Assembly (NCBI RefSeq): GCF_010894435.1
Contig: NZ_JAAIXZ010000001.1
Span: 402,322-466,321, forward strand
Length of the DNA stretch: 64,000 nucleotides
Direction of reading: 5' to 3'
Source: Pyxidicoccus trucidator
Lineage (GTDB): Bacteria > Myxococcota > Myxococcia > Myxococcales > Myxococcaceae
Positions 9,714 to 19,238 of the stretch are shown one piece after another; the stretch's first letter is position 1, and each line of letters begins with the position of its first letter. The notes under the pieces are model-generated. The model did not search any database and was not told the DNA's origin. It saw only the letters and a program-made list of their open reading frames with translations. The translations under genes and the position numbers were made by a program.

Positions 9714-10738
9714 AGCTGCTCGTAACGGGAGGCACGGGGTTTCTCGGCACGCACCTGGTGCCTAGGCTGGTGGCGGCGGGGCACTCAGTGCGGCTCATCG
9801 GCCGCTCGAAGCCCTCGGGTACGCCGTACGCGGGCACGGAGTACGTCCCCGGAGACTTGAAGGACCGGGACGCGGTGCGCCGCTCGCTGGAGGGCGTGGA
9901 CGCCGTCTACCACCTGGCGGGGCTCGTCTCCTTCCAGCCTAAGGACGCGCGGAAGATGTTCGAGCTGCACGTGGACAGCACCCGCGAATTGCTGCGGGAC
10001 GTGCGCGAGGCGGGCGTGAAGCGCGTGGTGCTGGCCTCCACCTCCGGCACCATTGCCGTGTCCAAGGAGGAGCGCGTCGGCACCGAGGACGACGACTACC
10101 CGATTACGGTGGTGGGACGCTGGCCGTACTACCTGTCGAAAATCTACGAGGAGAAGCTGGCGCTGGAGTACTGCCGCAAGCACTCCATCCCCCTCGTGGT
10201 GCTCAACCCCAGCCTGCTGATGGGGCCCGGGGATGACCGGCTGTCCTCCACGTGGACGGTGGTGAAGTTCCTCAACCAGGAGATTCCGGCCATGCCTGGC
10301 GGTGGCATCTCCTTCGTGGACGCGCGCGACGTGGCGGATGCCTTCGTCCAGGCGCTCACCCGGGGCGAGGTGTATGGCCGCCACCTGATGGGGGTGAATC
10401 TGCCCATGGTGGACTTCTTCCGGCGCCTGGAGCGCATCTCCGGCGTGCCCGCCCCCCGGCTGCGCCTGCCCTCGCAGGTCAACGTGCTGGGCAGCAAGCT
10501 GCTGGAGCGCTGGGCCAAGGTGCGCGGCACCAAGCCCGTGCTGGACCCGCAGGAAGTCGAAATCGGCGAGCACTGGTTCTGGCTGGACGCCTCCAAGGCC
10601 GAAGCCGAGCTGGGCTTCCGCGCGCGCGACATCCACGAGACGCTCTCCGAGACAGTGCAGCACATCTACGGGAAGATGCCGCCCCAGGCCCTGCCGGGCA
10701 CCAAGGGCCGGCTGGCTGACTTGCGCGAAGGCACCTGA
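9710..10738 (+). CDS. elbE: extended SDR, last gene of the elb-like operon
   Basis: NAD(P)-dependent extended SDR of 342 residues, like 3-beta-hydroxysteroid dehydrogenase/isomerase types. TGGTGFLG lies at residues 6-13, AVYHLAGLVSF follows, and the catalytic YYLSK lies near 144. The GTG start overlaps the elbD stop (GTGA, 9710-9713) and has GGAGG 9 nt upstream, so translation is tightly coupled. Function is inferred from the operon: reduction of a keto or aldehyde intermediate of the alkyl chain or glycerone moiety. A hairpin follows at 10755. Confidence 0.8.
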   Translation: MKLLVTGGTGFLGTHLVPRLVAAGHSVRLIGRSKPSGTPYAGTEYVPGDLKDRDAVRRSLEGVDAVYHLAGLVSFQPKDARKMFELHVDSTRELLRDVREAGVKRVVLASTSGTIAVSKEERVGTEDDDYPITVVGRWPYYLSKIYEEKLALEYCRKHSIPLVVLNPSLLMGPGDDRLSSTWTVVKFLNQEIPAMPGGGISFVDARDVADAFVQALTRGEVYGRHLMGVNLPMVDFFRRLERISGVPAPRLRLPSQVNVLGSKLLERWAKVRGTKPVLDPQEVEIGEHWFWLDASKAEAELGFRARDIHETLSETVQHIYGKMPPQALPGTKGRLADLREGT

Positions 10739-10754
10739 GTCACGCGCCGGACGT

Positions 10755-10777
10755 GGGGGCCCGCGAGTCGGGCTCCC
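10755..10777. terminator. hairpin between convergent elbE and the 50-residue protein gene
   Basis: GGGGGCCCG and CGGGCTCCC (9 bp with one G-T pair) enclose a 5-nt loop CGAGT. It lies 16 bp after the elbE stop and 15 bp before the end of the minus-strand gene, so it could end both transcripts. Confidence 0.5.
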
Positions 10778-10791
10778 GCGCACCGCCGGGC

Positions 10792-10944
10792 CTACCGCTC
10801 CAGCGGGCGCCGCGCCTCGTCCACCAGGCGCGAGGCCCAGGGCTCGGAGCGGTGGCTCCACACCCAGGCGGCGCCCAGGAAGCCGATGCCGAGCAGCACC
10901 AGCAGGAACCGCGCGAAGACGGAGGGGCCCGCTTCCTTCGCCAC
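10792..10944 (-). CDS. 50-residue single-pass membrane protein
   Basis: A short ORF starting with GTG three bases after the stop of the FHA-GGDEF gene. The protein begins MAKEAGPSVFARF, has one hydrophobic span (LLVLLGIGFLGAAWVW, residues 14-29) and a charged tail ending DEARRPLER. The coupled position suggests co-translation with the diguanylate cyclase gene; GGTGGTGGG lies upstream as a weak ribosome site. No family is recognised. It could anchor or modulate the cyclase, but that is only a guess from position. Confidence 0.55.
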   Translation of the reverse strand: MAKEAGPSVFARFLLVLLGIGFLGAAWVWSHRSEPWASRLVDEARRPLER

Positions 10945-10947
10945 GGC

Positions 10948-11829
<882 letters not shown>

Positions 11830-12143
11830 CGCCAGGGGAGGCTAGCAGCCCGCCCACCTTCGGGGAAGCCGCGCAACCCGTCGATCTGAGCCCGCACTCG
11901 GGTGGCCCGGAGCCCGCACCCGGAGCCCTCGCCCGGTGGCCCGGAGCCCGCGTCCCGGCCCCCCGCGCTCCCCGCGCGCCCCGCCTGCTCCCCTCGGGAA
12001 CCCGGGGCGGAGCCCTTCTCCCACATCCGGCGCCCCCGGGGCGGCCGGGGGCACCTGAACAGCGGTTCGGCATTCAACGAAGGCGGGCAAGCGGGCACGT
12101 GTGCCCTTGTCGGGCAGGGGAGGACGGTTAACGTCGTCCGCCT
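11830..12143. other. divergent intergenic region between the FHA-GGDEF gene and glgC
   Basis: 314 bp, very GC-rich, no convincing ORF. It holds a 17-bp direct repeat GGTGGCCCGGAGCCCGC at 11901-11917 and 11935-11951, and a perfect 8-bp inverted repeat GCCCCCGG/CCGGGGGC with a 5-nt spacer at 12032-12052. Both could be regulatory, but no known operator is recognised. Confidence 0.5.
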
Positions 12144-13373
12144 ATGTCCAAGGTACTGGCAATGATTCTGGCAGGAGGTGCGGGGACCCGCCTGGAGCCG
12201 CTCACCCGTGAGCGCGCGAAGCCGGCGGTGCCGTTCGGCGGCCGCTACCGCATCATCGACTTCGTCCTCTCCAACTTCGCGAACTCCGGCGTGTACCGGA
12301 TGAAGGTGCTGACGCAGTACAAGAGCGACTCGCTGAACAACCACCTGTCCCGGGCGTGGCGGATGACGGCCTTCCTGGGCCACTACGTGGAGGCGGTGCC
12401 CGCGCAGATGCGGACCGGCGTGGACTGGTACAAGGGCAGCGCGGACGCCATCTACCAGAACCTCAACATCATCACCGACGAGGAGCCCGACTACATCTTC
12501 GTCTTCGGCGCGGACCACGTGTACCGGATGGACACGCGGCAGATGCTGGACTTCCACTGCTCGAAGAAGGCCGCGTGCACGGTGGCGGCGATTCCCGTCC
12601 CGATTGAGCAGGGACGTGAGTTCGGCATCATCGACGTGGGGCCGGACGGGCGGATGCGCCAGTTCCTGGAGAAGCCGAAGAATCCTCCGCCCATGCCGGG
12701 CAACCCGAAGATGTGCCTGGCCTCCATGGGCAACTACCTCTTCAGCACGGACGTGCTGGTGCAGGAGGTGGTGCGGGACGCGGCGGACGAGACGAGCGCG
12801 CACGACTTCGGCAAGTCCATCATCAGCGAGCTGTACAAGACGGCGCCCGTGTACGTGTATGACTTCGCCACGAACGAGATTGCCGGCCAGGAGGCGAAGG
12901 AGCGCGGCTACTGGCGGGACGTGGGGAACATCGACGTGTACTACGACTCCAACATGGAGTTGGTGCAGGTGGACCCCGTCTTCAACCTGTACAACGACCG
13001 CTGGCCCATCCACACGCAGCCCAACAACTACCCGCCGGCCAAGTTCGTCTTCGCGGACAAGGAGAACCACCGCGTGGGCAATGCCATGGACTCGCTGGTG
13101 GCGGAGGGCTGCATCATCTCCGGTGGCAGCGTGAATCGCTCGGTGCTGTCGCCGAAGGTGCGCGTCAACTCGTACTCGGAGGTGGAGGACTGCATCCTCT
13201 TCGAGAACGTCACCATCGGCCGGCGCTGCCGCATCCGCCGGGCCATCATCGACAAGAACGTGGAGATTCCGCCGGGGATGACCATTGGCTACGACACGGT
13301 GGAGGACAAGCGGCGCTTCCACGTCACGCCCGGCGGGGTGGTGGTCATCCCCAAGGGCATGAAGGTGACCTGA
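12144..13373 (+). CDS. glgC: glucose-1-phosphate adenylyltransferase
   Basis: Makes ADP-glucose from glucose-1-phosphate and ATP, the committed step of bacterial glycogen synthesis; cytosolic and normally allosterically controlled. 409 residues, slightly shorter than the E. coli enzyme (431). The nucleotidyltransferase part begins [17 protein letters not shown] and has [17 protein letters not shown] and [10 protein letters not shown]; the C-terminal third is a left-handed beta-helix ([27 protein letters not shown]). The ATG at 12144 lies 4 nt after GTCCGC, with no clear ribosome site. The GNAT gene follows 8 bp later, so the two are co-transcribed. With treY at the left edge it fits glycogen/trehalose metabolism. 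Confidence 0.95.
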   Translation: MSKVLAMILAGGAGTRLEPLTRERAKPAVPFGGRYRIIDFVLSNFANSGVYRMKVLTQYKSDSLNNHLSRAWRMTAFLGHYVEAVPAQMRTGVDWYKGSADAIYQNLNIITDEEPDYIFVFGADHVYRMDTRQMLDFHCSKKAACTVAAIPVPIEQGREFGIIDVGPDGRMRQFLEKPKNPPPMPGNPKMCLASMGNYLFSTDVLVQEVVRDAADETSAHDFGKSIISELYKTAPVYVYDFATNEIAGQEAKERGYWRDVGNIDVYYDSNMELVQVDPVFNLYNDRWPIHTQPNNYPPAKFVFADKENHRVGNAMDSLVAEGCIISGGSVNRSVLSPKVRVNSYSEVEDCILFENVTIGRRCRIRRAIIDKNVEIPPGMTIGYDTVEDKRRFHVTPGGVVVIPKGMKVT

Positions 13374-13381
13374 GGCACGCC

Positions 13382-13900
13382 ATGGGTGCGGCGGGGGGGC
13401 TCCACCTGAGGCCGGCGCGCGAGTCGGACCGGCGCACCCTGTGGCGCATCCACACGCAGGCGGTGGAGGCGCTGTGCCGGGGCGTCTACGCGCCGCACGA
13501 GGTGAACACCTGGGTGCGGCTGCTGCGGCCGGAGGGCTACCTCCGGCCGGACAAGCCTCGCACGGTGCTGGTGGCCGAGCGCGGCCGGCGCATGGTGGGC
13601 TTCGGCCAGGTGGACACGCGCATGGGCGAGCTGGAGGCCCTCTACGTGGTGCCGGACGAGGTGGGCCAGGGCGTGGGCACCACCCTGCTGGCGGCGCTGG
13701 AGTCCGCGGCCTGGCGGGACGGGGTGCCGCTGCTGGGCCTGGACGCCAGCTTGAACGCCGAGCCGTTCTACCGGCGCCATGGCTACGTGTGGATGCACGC
13801 GGCCCGCAGGCCCCTCACGCCAGACGTGCAGCTGGCGTGTGTGCGGATGCAGAAGCGGCGGCCGGCCGCCGCCCATAGGGAGGAGCCGGCCACGCACTGA
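13382..13900 (+). CDS. GNAT family N-acetyltransferase
   Basis: 172 residues, one GNAT domain. It begins HLRPARESDRRTL, has the acetyl-CoA loop VVPDEVGQGVGTTLL (Q/RxxGxG/A type) and the C-terminal PFYRRHGYV. The substrate is unknown. It lies 8 bp after glgC in the same direction, and its stop is 6 bp from the end of the convergent membrane-protein gene. The tail after residue 155 is basic and probably disordered. Confidence 0.85.
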   Translation: MGAAGGLHLRPARESDRRTLWRIHTQAVEALCRGVYAPHEVNTWVRLLRPEGYLRPDKPRTVLVAERGRRMVGFGQVDTRMGELEALYVVPDEVGQGVGTTLLAALESAAWRDGVPLLGLDASLNAEPFYRRHGYVWMHAARRPLTPDVQLACVRMQKRRPAAAHREEPATH

Positions 13901-13906
13901 GTCCCG

Positions 13907-14353
13907 CTAGCTGAAGGAGGCCCGGACCTCGGGCTTGCGGAGCACCACCAGCGCCCAGATGCCCACGGGGATGCCCAGGCAGTAACAGGGGCCACAGCAG
14001 GGGATGATGGAGATGATGGCGGCCGTCATCGCCAGCCCGTAGCTCTGCAGGTTCTTCATCTTCAGGGCGCCGAAGAAGACCAGCGCGTTGAGGACGAGGA
14101 ACGGCAGGGTGACCATGAGGCGCCCCCCGGTGGAGGACATGAACTCGGCGAAGCCCCGGAACTGCGCCAGGTCGGGGTTGTTGAGAATCTGGTCCATCTG
14201 CGCCGAGTCGACGGGCCGCACGAGGCTGAACAAGCTATAGAGGATGGTCAGCGCGGACATCACCATCAGCAGGATGGCCGGAATCGACACGGACTCCCGG
14301 GCCTGCGCGGGCGAGCCGCCCGGTGACATCGGTGTCCCGAAGTTGTTCTCCAT
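13907..14353 (-). CDS. small integral membrane protein with Cys-rich loop
   Basis: 148 residues, three or four hydrophobic spans: about 20-42 (AILLMVMSALTILYSLFSLV), 75-96, and two close together in 105-142. The last pair is joined by PCCGPCYCLGIP, a Cys-rich turn common in small DUF4190-like membrane proteins of delta-proteobacteria. The N-terminus (MENNFGTPMSPGGSP) is soluble. ATG at 14353 has AAGAGGGG 3 nt upstream. No function is assigned. It ends 6 bp from the convergent GNAT gene. Confidence 0.75.
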   Translation of the reverse strand: MENNFGTPMSPGGSPAQARESVSIPAILLMVMSALTILYSLFSLVRPVDSAQMDQILNNPDLAQFRGFAEFMSSTGGRLMVTLPFLVLNALVFFGALKMKNLQSYGLAMTAAIISIIPCCGPCYCLGIPVGIWALVVLRKPEVRASFS

Positions 14354-14483
14354 GTGCCCCTCTTCCCCTGGGTTGCGTGGGTGTGGTGCGCGGGCACCAG
14401 CCCGGGCGGCGCCATTCCACCCGGAGAACGGCGAGCACGCCAAGATAAATGACGTGCCCGCCCGAGACTTCGAAGTCCGGAGC

Positions 14484-15908
14484 TCAGGCCTTGAAGGTGA
14501 GCAGGGGCGCCAGCCGCGCCACCTCGCGGACGATGCCGGCCTCCACCTGCGAGTCCACCACCGGGCGGATGGGCTTGTAGGCCGCGGGCGCCTCCTCCAC
14601 CCGCCGCTCTGCCCGGAGGCTGATGCAGTCCACCCCGGTGAGCCCCAACGCCGCCTCGCTGTGGTCCGCCCCGCCGCGCGACATGCTGAAGCGCGAGCGC
14701 GCCCGGCCCGCGCCATGCGACGCGGACTCCAGCGACGCCGCGTCGCCACACCCCACCATGAGGAAGGACGTGGCCCCCATGGAGCCGGGGATGATGACGG
14801 GCTGCTCCGCCCCCGCCGGGCAGGCCCCCTTGCGCGCCAGCCACCCGCCCTCGTACGGCAGGGTGAGGTTGTGCGGCACGTCGTAGACGAGCGGCGCCTC
14901 TACCTCGCCGAACAGCTCCCGCAGCGTCTGGCGCAGCAATTCCGCCAGCAGCAGCCGGTTGAGGAAGGCGTAGTTGGCGGCGGTGGCCTCGGCCTCCAGG
15001 TACTCGGCCACCAGCCGCTCGTCGCCCAGCGGGAGGATGCCGCTGTCCGGGAAGGGCTGGCCCACGGGCCACGCCTTGCGCGCCCGCTCCTGCCAGGCCA
15101 CGCCCACGTGCTTGCCCACGTCGCGGCTGCCGGAGTGAATCATGAACGCGAGCTGTCCCTCGCGCACACCCCACTGCCAGGCCCGCGCCCGGTCCTCCAC
15201 GGCCTCCACGCGCTGCACCTCGACGAAGTGGTTGCCGCCGCCGATGGTGGCCAGCCCCGCGTCACGCACCACGCCCTCGCGGGTGAAGACGTCGGGCGCC
15301 CAGGACGGGTTGCCCTTCAGCCCGCCGCCCAGGTGGATGCGCTCCACCTCCGCGTCGAGCTGGGCGAGGTCCGCCCGGCCCGCGCAGCCCAGCGGGCGCT
15401 CCAGCGTCTCCAGCAGCCAGCCGGGGACGCCGTCGCGCAGCAGGGCCTCCGAGGCACGCGAGGACATGGTGACGTCCCGCGTGCCGAAGAAGTAGTGGCC
15501 CTTCATCCGCTCGACGAAGGCGTCGCGCTTCGCGAGGAAGGCGTCGACGGAGACGTCGGCGACGTGCAGGCGCATGCCGCAGTTGATGTCGGTGCCGATG
15601 GCACCGGGAACGACCAGGCCCCGCGTGTGCAGCACCGAGCCGATGGCCACACCGGAGTCACCGGGGTGGAAGTCGGGGGTGGCGCGCACGCGCAGCACCT
15701 GGCCGCCGCCCGGGTGCTTCAGGGCGGCAAGGTTGGCGAGCTGCCGGAAGGCCTTGCCCTCCACGGGCAGGTCCGGCGGGAGGAGCACCTCGGCGGGCGG
15801 CGCATGGGCGTCGTCCAGGAGGCGCACGGAGTAGAGGCGACCGTCATAGGTCACCTCGAGCCCCTCACGGGCGAGTGCCCGGAGAAGCCGATTCAGGTTC
15901 GGCTGCAT
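14484..15908 (-). CDS. rtcB: RNA-splicing ligase RtcB
   Basis: RtcB joins RNA 3'-phosphate or 2',3'-cyclic phosphate ends to 5'-OH ends using GTP and Mn2+ and repairs cleaved tRNAs and rRNA. 474 residues from the ATG at 15908. Metal and guanylate motifs are clear: GAIGTDINCGMRL, GGGNHFVEVQ, IHSGSRDVGK, IIPGSMGATSFL and the guanylylated-His region SHGAGRARSR. An upstream GTG at 15941 is possible but adds 11 residues with no family support. No RtcA, archease or RtcR gene lies beside it. A Ro60-like/Y RNA locus, a usual partner of RtcB in other bacteria, is about 13 kb away. Confidence 0.95.
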   Translation of the reverse strand: MQPNLNRLLRALAREGLEVTYDGRLYSVRLLDDAHAPPAEVLLPPDLPVEGKAFRQLANLAALKHPGGGQVLRVRATPDFHPGDSGVAIGSVLHTRGLVVPGAIGTDINCGMRLHVADVSVDAFLAKRDAFVERMKGHYFFGTRDVTMSSRASEALLRDGVPGWLLETLERPLGCAGRADLAQLDAEVERIHLGGGLKGNPSWAPDVFTREGVVRDAGLATIGGGNHFVEVQRVEAVEDRARAWQWGVREGQLAFMIHSGSRDVGKHVGVAWQERARKAWPVGQPFPDSGILPLGDERLVAEYLEAEATAANYAFLNRLLLAELLRQTLRELFGEVEAPLVYDVPHNLTLPYEGGWLARKGACPAGAEQPVIIPGSMGATSFLMVGCGDAASLESASHGAGRARSRFSMSRGGADHSEAALGLTGVDCISLRAERRVEEAPAAYKPIRPVVDSQVEAGIVREVARLAPLLTFKA

Positions 15909-16071
15909 GACCCAACTCAGGAATGGCCCCGGCTCCCGCACGCATGCGGGCCCCGGGGGGACGTGACAGAGAGATGGAGGGACCAGGGTTCAGCAGCCGC
16001 GGTCGCCGGACGGCACAAGGCCGTCCTCGCCGTGCACGGACGGGTGCAGGGGTGCTTCCTGACAGCGGGGA

Positions 16072-16851
16072 CTACACGGCGGCGGACAGGCCGCCATCCA
16101 CGTTGATGGCGGTGCCGCTGATGTAGCCCCCTCGCGGGGACAGCAGGAAGGCGACGAGGTCCGCGAACTCCTCGGCCCTGCCCACCCGGCCCAGGGGGAT
16201 GCCCGCGTGGCGCGCCATCTCCTGCTGGAAGGACTCCACCGGCTTGCCCACCTCCTGGGCCCGGCGCACCCACTGGCCGCTCTCGACGATGCCCACCAGC
16301 ACGGCATTCACGCGGACGCCGTGCGGGCCGAACTCCTTGGACAGCGCCTTCGTCAGCGCCAGGCCCGCCGCGCGCGACACCGACGACGGCGTGGAGTGCG
16401 CGCCCGGCGTCTTCGCGCCAATCGCCAGCACGTTGACGATGGAGCCGCCGCCGGACTCGCGGATGAGGGGCAGCACCTGCCGGGAGGCGCGCACGGCGGC
16501 GAAGAGCTTGAGGTTCAGGTCCTCCTCCCACTCCACGTCCGTCACCGACATGAAGGGCCGCGCGGCGGCGGAGCCCGCGTTGTTCACCAGCGCGTCCACC
16601 CGGCCGAAGCGCGCGAGCGCGGAGTCCACGAAGTGCTCCACCTGCCACGCCTTGGACACGTCGGCCTGGACGGTGAGCACGTCGCCGCCTTCCGCGCGCA
16701 GGGCCGCCGCGGTGGCCTCCAGGCGGTCCTGGCCCCGGGCACACAGGGCCACCTTCGCGCCCTCCCGGACGAGCCTCCGGGCCACCGCCGCCCCCAGCCC
16801 ATCCGAGCCCCCCGTCACCAGCACCACCTTGCCACCGAGCTCCAGGTCCAC
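16072..16851 (-). CDS. classical-SDR-fold protein with replaced catalytic residues
   Basis: 259 residues, FabG-like fold. NAD(P)-binding TGGSDGLG (13-20) and NNAG are intact, as are the C-terminal RVNAVLVG and ISGTAINVDGG. The catalytic triad is not: where the family has Ser-Ser the protein reads SIVNVLAIGAKTP, and where it has YxxxK it reads STPSSVSRAAG (Ser for Tyr, Arg for Lys). A substrate-binding, scaffolding or unusual dehydrogenase role is possible. Such variants occur in other genomes, so this is unlikely to be sequencing error. It stands alone on the minus strand, after a hairpin that ends the deaminase gene. Confidence 0.8.
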   Translation of the reverse strand: MDLELGGKVVLVTGGSDGLGAAVARRLVREGAKVALCARGQDRLEATAAALRAEGGDVLTVQADVSKAWQVEHFVDSALARFGRVDALVNNAGSAAARPFMSVTDVEWEEDLNLKLFAAVRASRQVLPLIRESGGGSIVNVLAIGAKTPGAHSTPSSVSRAAGLALTKALSKEFGPHGVRVNAVLVGIVESGQWVRRAQEVGKPVESFQQEMARHAGIPLGRVGRAEEFADLVAFLLSPRGGYISGTAINVDGGLSAAV

Positions 16852-16888
16852 GTGTCTCCTCCTTCACGGGCGCCAGGCCCGCACCGGA

Positions 16889-16911
16889 GGAGAGGAGGGC
16901 TGCTCCTCTCC
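16889..16911 (-). terminator. hairpin downstream of the adenosine deaminase gene
   Basis: GGAGAGGAG-GGCTG-CTCCTCTCC, a perfect 9-bp stem with a 5-nt loop, 36 bp beyond the deaminase stop (minus strand) and just before the SDR start. There is no T-run. Confidence 0.5.
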
Positions 16912-16946
16912 CCGGGCTGACGCTCCGTGCGCCGGAAGCTACGCCA

Positions 16947-18107
16947 TCAGGCCGGCTGCTTCATCGCCGACCGCTTCTTGTCGAAGGTGGCCAGCGTGGT
17001 GGCGATTTCCTGGTTGATGGCGCGCAGCATGTCCTGCTTCTCGCGGAACGGAAGGAAGGCGCTCTTGAAGCCGGAGACGATGATGGTGGCCAGGTCTTCC
17101 AGCGACAGGCCCAGCTCCTTGTGCGCCACCCACAGCTCCTTCGTCACCGTGGTGTCGGTGATGAGGCGGTTGTCGGTGTTGATGGTCACCCGCAGGCCGT
17201 AGTCGAAGTAGAACTTCAGCGGGTGCGCGGCCAGGCTGGACACCGCGCCCGTCTGCACGTTGGAGGTGGGGCAGACCTCCAGCGGAATCCGGTGGTCGTT
17301 GACGTAGTTGAGCAGGTCACCGTCCTCGCGAAGCCGCGTGCCATGGCCGATGCGGTGCGCGCCCAGGTTGTGGATGGCCTGGGAGATGGACTCGGGGCCG
17401 TAGGCCTCGCCCGCGTGCGCGGTGCAGTTGACGTTGTTCTTGAGGATGAGCTGGAAGGCGTCCCGGTGGTCCTTGGCGGGGAAGCTGGCCTCGGCGCCGG
17501 CGAGGTCGAAGCCGATGACGCCGCGGTTCTTGTAGGCCACGGACAGCTCGGCCAGCCGCATGGACGTCTGCGGGTTGATGTGGCGGATGCCGCAGACGAT
17601 GACGCCGCACTTGATGCCCGTCTCCTTCTTCGCGGCGCGCAGACCCTCCAGCACCGAGTCGATGACGGTGGTCATCTTCAGGCCCTTCTGGAGGTGGAGC
17701 GCGGGCGAGTAGCGCACCTCCAGCCAGCGCACGTTCTCCGCCGCGGCGTCCACGGCCAGCTCGTACGCGGAGCGGTAGAGGGCGTCCGCCGTCTGGAGCA
17801 CGGAGAGCGTCACGTCGAAGGCGACGAGGTACTCCTCCAGGCTCTTGCAGACCTCGCCCATGTGGATGGCCTTGGCCAGCCCGTCCTCGGTGTCCGCGGG
17901 CAGCTTCACCTTCTGCTGCTCGGCGAGCTCGAGGATGGTCTTCACCCGCATGGAGCCATCCAGGTGGCAGTGCAGGTCCGTCTTGGGTAGCGCGAGCAGC
18001 AGCTCTTCCGTCACCGCCAGCGTCGGAGGCGGCACGAAGTCCGTCCGCCGGGCGGAGGAGGGGATGCCGGTCGCGTTGGGAAACTCGTCTTCTCGAATGG
18101 TAGGCAT
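16947..18107 (-). CDS. add: adenosine deaminase
   Basis: Zinc enzyme that deaminates (deoxy)adenosine to (deoxy)inosine in purine salvage. 386 residues. Metal and catalytic motifs are in place: TDLHCHLDGS (HxH), NCTAHAGEAYG, HRIGHGTRL and INTDNRLI (metal Asp; Asn after it is common in bacterial members). The ATG at 18107 has AAGGAAGGAAC upstream; the open frame further upstream is not family-like. The N-terminal 30 residues are an extra hydrophilic extension. It is transcribed divergently from the beta-propeller lipoprotein gene with only 35 bp between the starts. Confidence 0.92.
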   Translation of the reverse strand: MPTIREDEFPNATGIPSSARRTDFVPPPTLAVTEELLLALPKTDLHCHLDGSMRVKTILELAEQQKVKLPADTEDGLAKAIHMGEVCKSLEEYLVAFDVTLSVLQTADALYRSAYELAVDAAAENVRWLEVRYSPALHLQKGLKMTTVIDSVLEGLRAAKKETGIKCGVIVCGIRHINPQTSMRLAELSVAYKNRGVIGFDLAGAEASFPAKDHRDAFQLILKNNVNCTAHAGEAYGPESISQAIHNLGAHRIGHGTRLREDGDLLNYVNDHRIPLEVCPTSNVQTGAVSSLAAHPLKFYFDYGLRVTINTDNRLITDTTVTKELWVAHKELGLSLEDLATIIVSGFKSAFLPFREKQDMLRAINQEIATTLATFDKKRSAMKQPA

Positions 18108-18142
18108 GGTCGAAGTTCCTTCCTTGCGCCATCCTCCAAACC

Positions 18143-19231
18143 ATGTCGCCCCGCGCCTGTCCATGGACGCCCTTGTTGCCCGCCCTGGCGCTGACTGTGG
18201 TGGCGGCCGCGGGGTGCCGGGAGCCCGCGGAGACGGCCTTCCGTTATTCCACCGACGCCTCGTCCCGCGCCGGGCTGGTGGCCCTGGCGGATGGCGTCGT
18301 CACGGGCAACGAGGCCGGCGCCGTGGTGCGGCTGGACCGGGACGGACGGCTGGTATGGCGCGTTGCGCTGGGCCGCGAGGTGGCCACCCGGCCCGCGCTG
18401 GCCGGGGACAGCGTCATCGCGGGCACGGTGGCGGGGGACCTGGTACGGCTGGCGCTCGCGGACGGGGCGGAGCGCTGGCGCATCACGGGAGAGCCGCCCG
18501 TCCTCTCACCCGCCGTGGTGGATGAGGAGGGGACCTCGGTGTACCTCGTGGCCCCGGACGGCGCCGTGCGGGCGCACGCGGTGGACACGGGCAAGGTGCG
18601 GTGGCGGCACCCCGCTCCCAAGGCCCAGGAGCCCGCGCCGGCCACCCCACGAGGGCTGCCCGCCCCTGCCCTCTCCGAGGGACTGCTGGTGGCGTGGCTC
18701 GGGAGCGCGGGGCTGGTGGCCCTCTCCACGGCGGATGGGACGCAGGCGTGGGCCCGGGACGTGCGGGACGTGGTGGGTCTGGAGGTGTGGCGGGGCGCCG
18801 TCTACGCGAGCACCCTCCAGGGGCGTCTTGTCGCACTGCGTGTGAAGGACGGAAGCCCCCTGTGGGAGCAGTCCCTGGCCGACAACCTCACCAGTCCTCC
18901 CTCGGTGGCGCTGGGGACGCTGTGGGTAGGGGCCGGGCCGGCCTTGCTGGTGGGGCTGAAGCTGGCGGACGGGAAGGAGGTGGCGCGCGTCACCCTTCCC
19001 GACCCGCTCAGCTCCCGGGTGACGTCGATTCGCGGGGAGTTGCTGCTGGTCCCCACCAGCGGACGCGAGGGCCGGCTCGTCGCGCTGAAGTCCGGGGGCT
19101 GGGAGCGCGCATTTTCCCTCCGCACGGACACGCCTCTGCGCACCCCGCCCGTGGTGATGGGGGACCAATTGTTCGTGCAGGGGCTGGACGGACGGGTGCT
19201 GTCGTGGCGGCTGCGGCCTCCCGAGCCTTGA
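18143..19231 (+). CDS. PQQ-like beta-propeller lipoprotein
   Basis: 362 residues with a lipoprotein signal (PALALTVVAAAGC, lipid Cys near residue 25) followed by repeated propeller blades such as AGAVVRLDRDGRLVWRVALG, AGLVALSTADGTQAWARDV and RLVALRVKDGSPLWEQSL. The fold resembles BamB and PQQ-dehydrogenase propellers, without the catalytic residues of dehydrogenases. It is expected on a periplasm-facing membrane leaflet. It could be a BamB-type scaffold, but no bam genes are adjacent. The gene ends 7 bp from the convergent MarR-AraC gene. Confidence 0.8.
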   Translation: MSPRACPWTPLLPALALTVVAAAGCREPAETAFRYSTDASSRAGLVALADGVVTGNEAGAVVRLDRDGRLVWRVALGREVATRPALAGDSVIAGTVAGDLVRLALADGAERWRITGEPPVLSPAVVDEEGTSVYLVAPDGAVRAHAVDTGKVRWRHPAPKAQEPAPATPRGLPAPALSEGLLVAWLGSAGLVALSTADGTQAWARDVRDVVGLEVWRGAVYASTLQGRLVALRVKDGSPLWEQSLADNLTSPPSVALGTLWVGAGPALLVGLKLADGKEVARVTLPDPLSSRVTSIRGELLLVPTSGREGRLVALKSGGWERAFSLRTDTPLRTPPVVMGDQLFVQGLDGRVLSWRLRPPEP

Positions 19232-19238
19232 GCCGGGG

